Shown here in pieces: positions 1 through 7,116 of a DNA stretch of 64,000 nucleotides. Origin of the DNA: Marinobacter xestospongiae (GTDB lineage: Bacteria > Pseudomonadota > Gammaproteobacteria > Pseudomonadales > Oleiphilaceae); assembly GCF_023156385.1 (NCBI RefSeq), contig NZ_JAKZAK010000009.1:1-64000 (forward strand), written 5' to 3'. The notes under the pieces were generated by a model, which saw only the letters and a list, made by a program, of their open reading frames with translations, was not told the DNA's origin and did not search any database. Both the position numbers and the translations under genes were made by a program. The first letter of the stretch is position 1. Each line of letters opens with the position of its first letter.

Positions 1-9
1 CTTGCTCAT
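1..9 (-). CDS. Start of a minus-strand gene (partial), possibly IS3 transposase OrfA
   Basis: Only the first three codons (Met-Ser-Lys) are inside the window. The start is supported by AAGGAGG six bases upstream. The product cannot be read. OrfA of an IS3-type element is the likely identity because of the adjacent inverted-repeat-like end. Confidence 0.4.
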
Positions 10-77
10 GATTCTCCTCCTTGTGGAGATGATGAATCAGAGCTTAGGCACCTGTCCAAAATTTGGGGTCCACTTCA
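1..77 (-). mobile_element. Left-pointing end of a probable IS3-family insertion sequence
   Basis: Read on the minus strand from base 77, the sequence starts TGAAGTGGACCCCAAATTTT, which has the TG start and GGACCCC core seen at ends of several IS3-family elements. About 70 bases inside lies a strong ribosome binding site (AAGGAGG, 6 bases before an ATG) opening a minus-strand gene. That is the usual distance from an IS3 end to orfA. Only the first end is in the window, so neither the transposase nor the second inverted repeat can be seen. Family assignment rests on the end sequence from memory. Confidence 0.5.
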
Positions 78-182
78 ATTTACTTCCCATCTGACTCGAG
101 AATCATTCTATTGTTAGCTATTGCAATTAGCAGGGCGTAATTCGCAGTTTTGGAGTTTAATAGTCGAACTGACAATCAGTTT

Positions 183-524
183 TTAGCCTAGAGATGGCCC
201 TGAACTCGGCCCTCGCTCAATGAGATCTTCAACGTCGTCAGTTAGTGTAATTAAGCAAGCGCGCGTATCCTCATTGCCGGACATGACGTTCTCTAGGTAA
301 ATCTCATAAAACTCGCGTGCGCGCTCTTCCTGCGCAGACCTCTCAGCTAGGTACTTCAAAAATCCCCTGCCCTGTCGCTCACTCTCAAATACTCCTAGAA
401 AATAAGCGCCACAAAATACCAATACCGCGCCAGCTAAATCAAAGTCCTGAGGCAAATAATACTTGTCCTCCAGGTCCGGATACTCGTTAAAGATTGGCAC
501 AAAACAACTTTCAGCGAAATTCAC
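183..524 (-). CDS. Small hypothetical protein, 113 aa
   Basis: The gene starts with GTG. A GGAG box lies about nine bases upstream, which supports this start. The product is acidic (many Asp and Glu) with one hydrophobic stretch near residues 30-45 that contains Cys and Phe. I recognise no family. Codon use is AT-richer than in the genes right of 2158, which fits the view that positions 1-2061 belong to an acquired element. It lies between an IS-like end and an HNH endonuclease gene on the same strand; a job tied to the endonuclease is possible but not shown. Confidence 0.55.
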   Translation of the reverse strand: MNFAESCFVPIFNEYPDLEDKYYLPQDFDLAGAVLVFCGAYFLGVFESERQGRGFLKYLAERSAQEERAREFYEIYLENVMSGNEDTRACLITLTDDVEDLIERGPSSGPSLG

Positions 525-631
525 TTAATCGCTCCTCATGTGGGGTGAAAACTGAGCAAGTGGAATATACCCACGTCCCATTAACCTAAATAATACACCC
601 CCGAGGACACCTAAAACCGGGCCCTGCATCT

Positions 632-1387
632 CTAACGTCCCATTGAGGCCCTCAGCTCCTCGACCGAGTAGGGAGGGTTCCTACGATGTAGCATGGCATG
701 GCAGTTCGGACATACCGGGACGAGATCTTTAACCGGGTCAACGCTGTAGCCTTCACCGACTTCGCTAACCGGTGTGGTGTGATGGACATGGATGAAGCCT
801 TCTCCCAGCTCGCCATACTTTTCACCGAAATCTAACCCACACGCCTGACACCGTGCGCCGTGGTGTTGTATGCAGGCATCCCTGGCACTTCGATCACGCT
901 CGTAGCGATTTACCAACACCTGGGTTCTCTGGCCTTCCTTGTAGCTCGCCGACGGAGAATACTCATCCGTAAAGACCGGCATATCGCTCTGCCCCTCAGA
1001 ACCAAAAATCCAGTCGATTCTAGCCGGGCGCTCAACAGCCTGATGGGGGACAGGTACGCCAACGCCCGCATAGGTGAACGGGGCTCGATCCTGTTCCCGA
1101 TAGAAAATCAAAGCCCGGTAATCCCCGGAAAATAGGTTCTGTATTGCTTCCTGGCCAAAATGGGATTGCCGTTTGCCATGCCATACGAGGCGCTCGCCTT
1201 CCCAGTAGTTCTCGTAATCGTGTCCAGTTCGTCCAGGAACACCCACATTGCAAAAAATGTAGTAGTCCGATCCGTGGCGATGGTATCCGTTGAGCCAATC
1301 ACCACCCCTGCGATTCTCAGGAAGCTGTAAAAGATCGTAGATATCTTTCCTGGTGTAGGTTGAGCCAATGGTGAACAAACTATGCAT
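632..1387 (-). CDS. HNH endonuclease with N-terminal DUF3427-like domain
   Basis: The C-terminal third is an HNH nuclease with two zinc knuckles. C180-x2-C183 and C226-x2-C229 flank the HVHH motif at 200-203, and H230 and H234 complete the fold. Residues 1-110 hold a compact domain with YTRKDI, GGDWLNGY and PFTYAG. This pattern is known from modification-sensing HNH enzymes and from the ends of some helicases (DUF3427-like). By family this would be a stand-alone restriction enzyme, possibly acting on modified DNA. No methyltransferase is nearby. The ATG has no clear Shine-Dalgarno box. Its place beside an attachment site suggests cargo of an integrated element with an anti-phage role; that is inference. 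Confidence 0.75.
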   Translation of the reverse strand: MHSLFTIGSTYTRKDIYDLLQLPENRRGGDWLNGYHRHGSDYYIFCNVGVPGRTGHDYENYWEGERLVWHGKRQSHFGQEAIQNLFSGDYRALIFYREQDRAPFTYAGVGVPVPHQAVERPARIDWIFGSEGQSDMPVFTDEYSPSASYKEGQRTQVLVNRYERDRSARDACIQHHGARCQACGLDFGEKYGELGEGFIHVHHTTPVSEVGEGYSVDPVKDLVPVCPNCHAMLHRRNPPYSVEELRASMGR

Positions 1388-1690
1388 AAGTCGACAACTC
1401 TAAAACAGTAGATGACTCAGAATATTTCAAACCACCCTCACATCAAAGGAAAGCACTTGACGCCGTCAACATGCTGAAAAATATAAGCCTTTGAGCTTGC
1501 AAGGGTAAATCCATTGATTTTTCGGTTGAATCTAGCTCGCCCTCATAGTTCCGCTTTTATCCACAGCCTATAAATTTCTTTGTATAGTCTAAAAAGCTGT
1601 TGACCTGTCAGGTCCAGTTGAAGGAGAAAGCGAAAGGAATCGTCAACGATGAACTAGCCACTACAGAGCCGATGCTCTAAGGAGATAACC
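1388..1690. other. Gene-free stretch, 303 bp, AT-rich, with a promoter-like region for the small basic gene
   Basis: No gene is visible. On the plus strand TATAGT at 1583-1588 could be a -10 box. Just downstream is a perfect dyad, GACCTG-T-CAGGTC at 1602-1614, placed where a repressor would block transcription. Both features precede the 37-residue gene at 1691. Confidence 0.5.
1602..1614 (+). promoter_or_regulatory. Operator-like dyad upstream of the small basic gene
   Basis: The perfect inverted repeat GACCTG-T-CAGGTC lies about 14 bases after a TATAGT box and about 75 bases before the ATG at 1691. The position fits a repressor site overlapping the early transcript. No regulator gene is visible in the island part that is inside the window. 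Confidence 0.3.
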
Positions 1691-1804
1691 ATGGCTAAAA
1701 CGAAAAGCGGAAAAAAGAAGGTACACGTGCCGGAGCACACAAAAAAGGGTAAGAACGGTAAGCCAGTAAAGGTTCGTGAGCACTACCGCTCTACCCCAGA
1801 CTAA
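1691..1804 (+). CDS. 37-aa basic protein
   Basis: The ATG at 1691 is preceded by AAGGAGAT at 1679-1686, a near-consensus ribosome binding site. The product is 37 residues with about a dozen Lys/Arg. It carries VHVPEHTKKGKNGKPVKV followed by REHYRS, a pattern (H-T-x-x-G-K-x-x-H-Y-R) that I associate with C-terminal tails of various phage and mobile-element proteins; here it stands alone. A stable stem-loop follows 19 bases after the stop codon. The strong translation signal and own promoter-like region make it a real gene, but the function is unknown. Nucleic-acid binding is a guess from the charge. Confidence 0.6.
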   Translation: MAKTKSGKKKVHVPEHTKKGKNGKPVKVREHYRSTPD

Positions 1805-1823
1805 GCTAATAGCTAACAGCCTT

Positions 1824-1851
1824 TTGCCACCGGGGTGGAGCCCGGTGGCAA
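1824..1851. terminator. Strong stem-loop after the small basic gene
   Basis: The 11-bp perfect stem TTGCCACCGGG / CCCGGTGGCAA has a 6-base loop. There is no T-run on the plus side, but four T's precede it. It may end the transcript of the 37-aa gene by stabilising the 3' end. Confidence 0.4.
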
Positions 1852-1910
1852 CTCATTACAGGAGAGTTTGACCTCAATTTCAAGATAAATCTATACACCT
1901 GTGTAAATCA

Positions 1911-1933
1911 AAAGGTGTCAACAAAGTGTCTAC
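1911..1933 (+). repeat. 23-bp repeat, copy 1, left of the att core
   Basis: This copy matches 20 of 23 bases of the copy at 2127-2149. Each copy contains two GTGTC words (GTGTCAAC then AGTGTCYAC). The two copies flank the tmRNA-like att core, as expected for arm-type or accessory integrase sites. Confidence 0.5.
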
Positions 1934-2035
1934 AGGACTGTGGTTCTATGGGGTTTTGTGTGGTTCTGCAAAAACCTAACTTACTGTTTTATGGCGCTTT
2001 GTGGTTCTGTGTGGTGGTATGTGGGTGGCTTAATC

Positions 2036-2061
2036 GGGTTCGATCCCCGCCGTCTCCACCA
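2036..2061 (+). repeat. attR-like site: 3' end of a tmRNA (ssrA)-like gene
   Basis: The sequence GGGTTCGATCCCCGCCGTCT then CCACCA is a T-loop, acceptor strand and CCA end, as in the 3' end of gammaproteobacterial tmRNA genes. The bases to the left do not continue a tmRNA or tRNA: the T-stem already mismatches at 2034 and no anticodon or mRNA-like domain follows. A Rho-independent terminator comes just downstream. This is the pattern left by a tyrosine integrase that used an ssrA 3' end. The intact gene should lie at the other end of the island, left of this window. A tRNA as donor cannot be fully excluded. Confidence 0.65.
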
Positions 2062-2075
2062 AACCTCTCTCAATT

Positions 2076-2101
2076 AAGCCCCTGATTTCAGGGGCTTTTT
2101 T
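2076..2101 (+). terminator. Rho-independent terminator after the att site
   Basis: The stem AGCCCCTG / CAGGGGCT with an ATTT loop is followed by six T's. It is probably the original terminator of the stable-RNA gene whose 3' end is at 2061, which supports the reading that native chromosome resumes here. Confidence 0.8.
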
Positions 2102-2126
2102 GTTTCTGACCTCACCGTTTTACCCC

Positions 2127-2149
2127 AAAAGTGTCAACCAAGTGTCCAC
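2127..2149 (+). repeat. 23-bp repeat, copy 2, right of the att core
   Basis: AAAAGTGTCAACCAAGTGTC then CAC is the second copy of the repeat at 1911-1933, with three differences. It lies on the chromosome side of the att core. Confidence 0.5.
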
Positions 2150-2157
2150 GCCCCTAG

Positions 2158-2532
2158 CTAATCCACCACAAACCCACTCATATGCTGCAGCATCTTCATC
2201 ACTTTGCTGCGCAGGTCTGCCGGACCTTCCTCGCCTTCAGGCGTACCGGGATCGAGGGTGTTGATGCCCAGGTCTTCACCAAGCTGAACGGCTGTGGTGG
2301 GCGCGTCTTCGGAGGGTTTCTGGCGCTGTTGCAGGAGCCGCTGTTTGACTTCAATGTTTTCCCGCATCGGGATGATGCTGGGGGCGCGCAGCTCCACGGG
2401 CGTTGCACTCTGGTCGCCGGACTGGTCGGAGAAATGGGTGACGCCGTTTTCGTCTGTCCAGGTGTAAACCTCAGCGCAGGCGTGGCCGCCGTACGCCAGG
2501 AGAAACACGCAAGGCAGCAGGATGTGTCGCAT
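2158..2532 (-). CDS. DUF4124-type secreted protein
   Basis: The protein starts MRHILLPCVFLLAYGGHACA, a signal peptide, and continues EVYTWTDENGVTHFSDQ, the hallmark of the DUF4124 domain. The second half is rich in Pro, Glu and Gln and is probably flexible. The ATG at 2532 is preferred because GGAGGG lies seven bases before it; an ATG five codons upstream has no such box. The length is 124 residues. Family members are periplasmic or envelope-associated with no agreed function. It is followed on the same strand by nothing before the island boundary. Confidence 0.75.
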   Translation of the reverse strand: MRHILLPCVFLLAYGGHACAEVYTWTDENGVTHFSDQSGDQSATPVELRAPSIIPMRENIEVKQRLLQQRQKPSEDAPTTAVQLGEDLGINTLDPGTPEGEEGPADLRSKVMKMLQHMSGFVVD

Positions 2533-2612
2533 TATCAGGCCCTCCATTGGAAGACCTCAGCATAACCCAACGCAGACGCGAGGTGTGAATCCCCGCGTCG
2601 CATTCTGTGATT

Positions 2613-2927
2613 TTATGTAGCTTGTACAACAGGATGCACGACGGACCTGGGGACAGGATAAGCAGCATCACCGTCCTCCTCATCCAGGCTGACAAATCCG
2701 CGATCCCGAAACACAAAACCGCTGGCATCGTAGCGCACAAAGCCCAGGCAGATGCCGTCGACCTGCCAGGCATCGATCACCGCCACGGTGTCGCCATCTG
2801 CCGACACCTGCCGATAACTCAGGGTGTCGCTGGCTTTCGGCCAATCCGCACCCACCTGTCGACAGTAAGGCATCAGCGCCTCATCAGGCCCAAGTGCCAG
2901 GATTTGCCGTAAACGCTGCATGTTCAT
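2613..2927 (-). CDS. Hypothetical protein, 104 aa
   Basis: The ATG at 2927 is chosen because GGAGG lies seven bases before it. The longer reading frame upstream has no such signal and codes for a low-complexity Gly/Arg leader. There is no signal peptide or membrane segment. The middle (WQVDGICLGFVRYDASGFVF) looks like beta-strands of a small mixed fold. I recognise no family. It is co-oriented with the DUF4124 gene 80 bp downstream, so the two may share a transcript. Confidence 0.6.
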   Translation of the reverse strand: MNMQRLRQILALGPDEALMPYCRQVGADWPKASDTLSYRQVSADGDTVAVIDAWQVDGICLGFVRYDASGFVFRDRGFVSLDEEDGDAAYPVPRSVVHPVVQAT

Positions 2928-3408
2928 GAGTGTGCCTCCACTGTTGCCTCTGGTTGAAGCTGCCGGAATACGCCCGCCAGTGCCCGGCCCAGTGTCGCCA
3001 CCTCGACGAATGGCCACATTGATTTCGGGCAATTTTTAGCCAGTTTGAAGAGATCATTCACTGGTCACTGGCACCGCCTGCGAGCAGGAGTGCCTCGCAC
3101 GGCACCGCTGTCCGTCTGCTTGGGCACACACCGGGGCCAAAGTCTCTGGGGCCCCACAGAAAAAAACCGAAGACGTTGCCGCCTTCGGTTAAACACACGA
3201 TCGTCTGAGCTCATGCACCCTCGTCGCTTTCTTCAGAATAAGAAAGAACGGTGACACTTTTGTGACATCGCAGACGCTCCCGCCCATAAGACACCAGACA
3301 CCAGCAGCCAGTTTCAGATCGACACATAACCGATACACGTCAGCAACATAGCCCTCTTGCTGTGTGCGGCAGAATCTCCGCGCCACTCCATCACCTTAAG
3401 GATCATCA
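2928..3408. other. Gene-free stretch of 481 bp with an orphan minus-strand terminator
   Basis: No convincing gene is seen on either strand. Weak reading frames lack ribosome binding sites. The stretch holds a minus-strand hairpin with a T-run (about 3160-3190) that belongs to no visible minus-strand gene, and the leader of the EndA-like gene at 3409. Confidence 0.5.
3160..3190 (-). terminator. Rho-independent terminator on the minus strand, without a gene before it
   Basis: On the minus strand the stem AACCGAAG / CTTCGGTT is followed by a run of six to seven T's. The next gene to the right is on the plus strand, so a short minus-strand transcript beginning in 3200-3400 (for example a small RNA) would be needed to use it. 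Confidence 0.6.
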
Positions 3409-4356
3409 GTGCGCGCAGTTCGACCTCTGATTGCTCTCTTGCTGTTGGTGATTGCCTGCCAGGCCGTCAGCCAGCCGTCGTCCTTCCGACAAGCCAAATC
3501 CGAACTACGGGAGCGGGTCTACCACGACCAGAATGCCTCCGACACCGGCTCCTTCTACTGCGGTTGCCAATGGCAATGGGCCGGAACCAGCGGAGGCCGT
3601 ATTGACCAGGCATCCTGCGGTTACCAGGTACGCAAGCAGGCCAACCGTGCCGCCCGCATCGAGTGGGAACATGTGGTCCCGGCCTGGGTCATGGGTCACC
3701 AACGCCAGTGCTGGCAGGATGGCGGACGCCGCAACTGCGCCGCCAATGACCCGCTGTTCGAGCGCATGGAAGCCAACATGCACAACCTGGCCCCCGCCAT
3801 CGGCGAGGTCAATGCGGACCGCAGTAACTACCGCTTCGGCGTGCTGCCCCAGACCCTGTACCAGCATGGCCAGTGCACGTTCAAGGTCGCCTTCGGTGAG
3901 CGCACCGTGGAACCGCGGGACGAGGTCAAGGGCATGATTGCCCGCACCTACTTCTACATCCACGACCGCTACGACCTCACCATGAGCCGCCAGCAGCAGC
4001 AACTGCTGATGGCGTGGCATCGCCAGTTCCCGGTCACCGAGTGGGAGCAGGAGCGGGATCGTCGAATCGCCGGGGTCATGGGTCATCACAACCCCTTTGT
4101 AACGGGTGAGCGGGAATGGCGGCTGGGCCACCGCAATCTGGCAGAGGGACTGCGGGAAGGCGAGGCGCCAAACCTTGCGGAACAGCCCGCGTCCGCCACC
4201 GGTCAGGTTCGCGGTAACCGGCGCAGCAAGGTCTACCATCTGTCGGAAGGCTGTCCGAGCTTCGACCGGGTATCCCCCGACAACCGGGTGGAATTCGCCA
4301 GCCCGGCCGCCGCCGAAGCGGCGGGCTATCGCAAGGCCGGCAACTGTCGGAGTTGA
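3409..4356 (+). CDS. EndA/NucM-family secreted endonuclease I with C-terminal Cys domain
   Basis: The gene starts with GTG at 3409; AAGGA lies about seven bases upstream. Residues 1-22 form a signal peptide. The core has the Endonuclease I signature: EWEHVVPAW with catalytic His88, and HNLAPAIGEVN at 125-135, which carries the metal-binding Asn region. Six or more cysteines in residues 50-112 fit the disulphides of periplasmic or secreted nucleases. The last 50 residues (SKVYHLSEGCPSFDRVSP onward, ending in AGNC) form a small extra domain found at the ends of many bacterial nucleases and DNA-binding proteins. The expected role is degradation of extracellular or periplasmic DNA. The gene converges with the DUF2955 gene, leaving 12 bp between them. 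Confidence 0.9.
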   Translation: MRAVRPLIALLLLVIACQAVSQPSSFRQAKSELRERVYHDQNASDTGSFYCGCQWQWAGTSGGRIDQASCGYQVRKQANRAARIEWEHVVPAWVMGHQRQCWQDGGRRNCAANDPLFERMEANMHNLAPAIGEVNADRSNYRFGVLPQTLYQHGQCTFKVAFGERTVEPRDEVKGMIARTYFYIHDRYDLTMSRQQQQLLMAWHRQFPVTEWEQERDRRIAGVMGHHNPFVTGEREWRLGHRNLAEGLREGEAPNLAEQPASATGQVRGNRRSKVYHLSEGCPSFDRVSPDNRVEFASPAAAEAAGYRKAGNCRS

Positions 4357-4368
4357 TCTGATGGGACA

Positions 4369-5433
4369 CTAGCCCACCGGCACGGGCTCAGCCCAGCGAG
4401 TGGCCGCAAACCGGTTGAGCAGCAGGTGCATCAGATACACCGCCAGCAGCGCCAGCACCACCGCCACCAACAGTGAGCTGAACCGGTAGAGGTCGCTATA
4501 GACCAGATCCTGGGAGGGTGACAGGTATTGCCCGAACAGGATCGCCATGGTGGTCAGGGCGGCAAATCCGGCACCGGAGCCGCCGCCCTCCAGCAGATGC
4601 ATGCGGGCGAACAGCATCAGGCTCAGCCACAAACCCACCGCAATAAACGGCAAGACATCGAAATGCCCCAGCAGCACAAGCTGAATCACCAGCCCGACGT
4701 TGCAGCCAACAAAGGTACCGATGGCCCGATTCCAGCCCGCTGGCACGGCGCCACGCCAGTTCAGCGGAAACAGCACCAGGACCGTCGCCACCTGGGCCGA
4801 CAGGGACCCTTGCAGATCCAACACTTGGAATGCAATGAACGAGCCCGTGGCCACCGTTGTCGCCAGAATCACTTCATGGCGCCGGGTTTCCGCGGACTTG
4901 CTCATCACCGGCCGGGCCGGCCGCGCACCGGGCTCGGGAAACAGTGTGTGCATCAACAGGGTAATGAGCAGCGTTGACGCCGCAGCGCCCAGATTGGAGG
5001 TCACCATGCCGATAACGTCTGCCTGGGGATAACTGGCAAAGTGCAGCAGCATCGAAAGGTTCACCACACTCATAGCGCCAAACAGAAAGTATGGCCCACG
5101 AGCCATGGCGCGGAACAGCAGAGCAAACAGCGCCATCACCAGCAATGTCATCGGCACCGGCTTGTCACCCAGCAGCCCTTGCCCCACCAACACCACCAGG
5201 CTTACCAGGCCAATGTTGGCGAGGAACTGTCGCATAACGGCCACATTCAACTGCGGCACCATCCCCAGCAACAGCATCGGGAACACCGTATAGAAGGCGC
5301 CGTAGCTGGCACCGGTGAGCTTGGCAACCAGAAACCCCAGGGTGCCGCCAAAAGCGATTCGCAGGCACTGGTTCAGATCGGCGGTGTTGAAGGCCGTTTT
5401 ACCGCCAGCCTGCATGGGCCGAAAGATCCGCAT
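4369..5433 (-). CDS. DUF2955 family inner-membrane transporter (FUSC-like)
   Basis: The 354-residue protein has about ten hydrophobic segments in two halves (about 25-165 and 185-345), the layout of DUF2955/FUSC proteins such as the AaeB-type exporters of aromatic acids. It is the last gene of a three-gene unit (MarR regulator, HlyD-type adaptor, this protein) and starts eight bases after the adaptor stop. GAGG lies six bases before the ATG. The pair would form an efflux system for an organic compound, probably joining a separate TolC-like channel. The substrate cannot be read from the sequence. Confidence 0.85.
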   Translation of the reverse strand: MRIFRPMQAGGKTAFNTADLNQCLRIAFGGTLGFLVAKLTGASYGAFYTVFPMLLLGMVPQLNVAVMRQFLANIGLVSLVVLVGQGLLGDKPVPMTLLVMALFALLFRAMARGPYFLFGAMSVVNLSMLLHFASYPQADVIGMVTSNLGAAASTLLITLLMHTLFPEPGARPARPVMSKSAETRRHEVILATTVATGSFIAFQVLDLQGSLSAQVATVLVLFPLNWRGAVPAGWNRAIGTFVGCNVGLVIQLVLLGHFDVLPFIAVGLWLSLMLFARMHLLEGGGSGAGFAALTTMAILFGQYLSPSQDLVYSDLYRFSSLLVAVVLALLAVYLMHLLLNRFAATRWAEPVPVG

Positions 5434-5441
5434 GATTCACC

Positions 5442-6506
5442 TCAGTAGATGTAGTGCACCAAACTGATGGCGTGAATCTGCAACCATCCCAACCAATCCG
5501 CCACGCCGCCACCGGGTAGCAACTGAACCGTCGCCCGGGCGCCCGACGGCAGACCAGAGAGCATTGACGGTGGGTTATCCAGCTTCAGGTGCAAGCGCTG
5601 ACGCTGGGCATCCCGAACCCAGCGATCGGTCGCCTGGGGCGACGCCAGGGTACCGTCAGCGGCCATCTGCCCTGCCCGGGTTCCGGCATCCACGCCAGCC
5701 ACATGGGCCGCAAACACCTCGCCAGGCCGGGCGTCAAAGACGATGGCTGCAGCCGTGCCGGGCTCTACATGAGCCAGGGATTTCTCCCGGAAATCTGCCA
5801 CCACATCGGTTTGGTCAGTCACCAGGGCGGCCATGGCCATGCCGGCCTTGGCATAGGCACCAGGCTGGACCTGGAGATTGGAGACGACGCCGGCCTCTGT
5901 CGCCTGGACATCACTGTAAGACAGCGACAACTCCGCCTGGGCCAGAGCATTGCGGGCCTGACGCAGGCACAGGTTGCCATCGTCGCCTTCACCGCGCTGC
6001 ACCGTCAGTTGGGTGACCCGGGCCTGGGCCGCATGGGTCTTGGCTTCGGCAGCCCGATGCTGGGCTACCCGTTGATCCAGTTGCTGTTGCGCCACACCCC
6101 CGCGCTCAAACATCCGCCGCAGCCGGCTAACCTCATCGGCCAACTCGTCCCGCTGAACCCTGGCGGCCACCAACTCAGCCTGTGCCGAGGCGATGGCGGC
6201 ATCCGTCTGTTGGTTCTCCCTGACGGCGACTTCCAGCGCCAGGGCGGCTTTCTCCCGGGCCAGCTCAAATGGACGTCGATCCAGACTGAACAGCGTCTGG
6301 CCGGCGTCCACCCGCTGGTTGTTGGCAACAGCCACGTCGGCCACCCGACCGCTGACCTGGGGCGCCAGCGGCACCACCGGATGCAGAACCCGGGCCTGAG
6401 GGGAAACCGGCATCCACAAGTCCGCCACCAGGAAGTAGACAAACACCACTGCAAAGACCACCAGGGCGCAATGGACCCAACGGGCAAAACGTTGATCAGG
6501 CGTCAT
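5442..6506 (-). CDS. HlyD/EmrA-type membrane fusion protein
   Basis: A single membrane anchor at residues 13-32 is followed by a half lipoyl domain (PQVSGRVADVAVANNQRVDAG), a long Ala/Gln/Glu-rich coiled-coil hairpin (about 85-190), the second lipoyl half and a beta-barrel domain. This is the standard order for periplasmic adaptors of the HlyD_D23 type. It overlaps the MarR gene by 11 bp and precedes the DUF2955 permease by 8 bp, so all three are probably translated from one mRNA. The adaptor would link the permease to an outer-membrane channel. Confidence 0.9.
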   Translation of the reverse strand: MTPDQRFARWVHCALVVFAVVFVYFLVADLWMPVSPQARVLHPVVPLAPQVSGRVADVAVANNQRVDAGQTLFSLDRRPFELAREKAALALEVAVRENQQTDAAIASAQAELVAARVQRDELADEVSRLRRMFERGGVAQQQLDQRVAQHRAAEAKTHAAQARVTQLTVQRGEGDDGNLCLRQARNALAQAELSLSYSDVQATEAGVVSNLQVQPGAYAKAGMAMAALVTDQTDVVADFREKSLAHVEPGTAAAIVFDARPGEVFAAHVAGVDAGTRAGQMAADGTLASPQATDRWVRDAQRQRLHLKLDNPPSMLSGLPSGARATVQLLPGGGVADWLGWLQIHAISLVHYIY

Positions 6507-7020
6507 GATCCCCCCTCCCCACGCTGGCCAGATGGTTGCGGACGTTGTCTTCCATCAACTGCAACAACGCTGCCAGCTGGTTGAGCTGATCGTCGTCCAT
6601 GCCGGCACAAATGGCCGCCCTGACCTCGCGCATTCTCACTTCCAGCTGCTGAACGCCGTCACGACCGGCCGGCGTCAGCCATAGTTGGTGGATCCGTCGG
6701 TCTTCGGTGCTGGGCCTGCGCTGCACCATGCCCTGACGTTCGAGCTGATTGAGGGTACGGGTGAGTGACGGCATTTCAATTGCCAGGGCGTGAGCCAGAG
6801 CCTGCTGACTGCAGCCATCCCCCAGATCGGCAAGATGAACCAGAGCAGCCCAGCGACACTCCGTCAGACCCAGCGGCACCGTCGCCTGATTGATGGCCTG
6901 GCGCCAGAGCCGGTGCAATCGCCCCAGCGAGCCCCCCAACGACGGGCGCAGGTCTGCGTGCAGGGAATAGGAGGTGGATTCAGGAAACGGACCGATGCCA
7001 GTGCGGCCACTTTCATTCAT
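6496..7020 (-). CDS. MarR-family transcriptional regulator
   Basis: The winged-helix core shows GCSQQALAHALAIEMPSLTRT (recognition helix region), then TLNQLERQGMVQRRPSTEDRR, the wing with the conserved D-R motif. The N-terminal 35 residues are an unusual extension. GGGAG lies six bases before the ATG at 7020. It is the first gene of the efflux operon, and two palindromes lie just upstream (7054-7095). By family it would repress its own operon until a small aromatic or lipophilic ligand binds. Confidence 0.9.
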   Translation of the reverse strand: MNESGRTGIGPFPESTSYSLHADLRPSLGGSLGRLHRLWRQAINQATVPLGLTECRWAALVHLADLGDGCSQQALAHALAIEMPSLTRTLNQLERQGMVQRRPSTEDRRIHQLWLTPAGRDGVQQLEVRMREVRAAICAGMDDDQLNQLAALLQLMEDNVRNHLASVGRGDHDA

Positions 7021-7053
7021 GTTGAGCTCCCGTCGGCGATCGCCTAATTATTT

Positions 7054-7095
7054 TGTTAGCTTGCTAACAACAATGATATTAAGTTAGTTAGCTAA
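7054..7095 (-). promoter_or_regulatory. MarR operator region: two dyads before the efflux operon
   Basis: TGTTAGC-TT-GCTAACA at 7054-7069 is a perfect 16-bp dyad. A second site, TTAGTTAGCTAA at 7084-7095, repeats the TTAGC half-site. MarR proteins typically bind such 14-20 bp AT-rich palindromes. The sites sit 34-75 bp upstream of the regulator's ATG, where they would cover the promoter. Confidence 0.65.
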
Positions 7096-7116
7096 TAAAA
7101 ATACGGAATATCCCGA

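Noticed and set aside
2036..2061. A complete tRNA or tmRNA gene
   Set aside because: Only the T-loop, acceptor strand and CCA end are present; upstream bases give no anticodon arm or tmRNA 5' part, so it is called an att remnant.
3189..3386. Minus-strand frame of 65 codons before the orphan terminator
   Set aside because: It would explain the terminator at 3160-3190, but it overlaps the terminator stem, has no ribosome box and no recognisable pattern.
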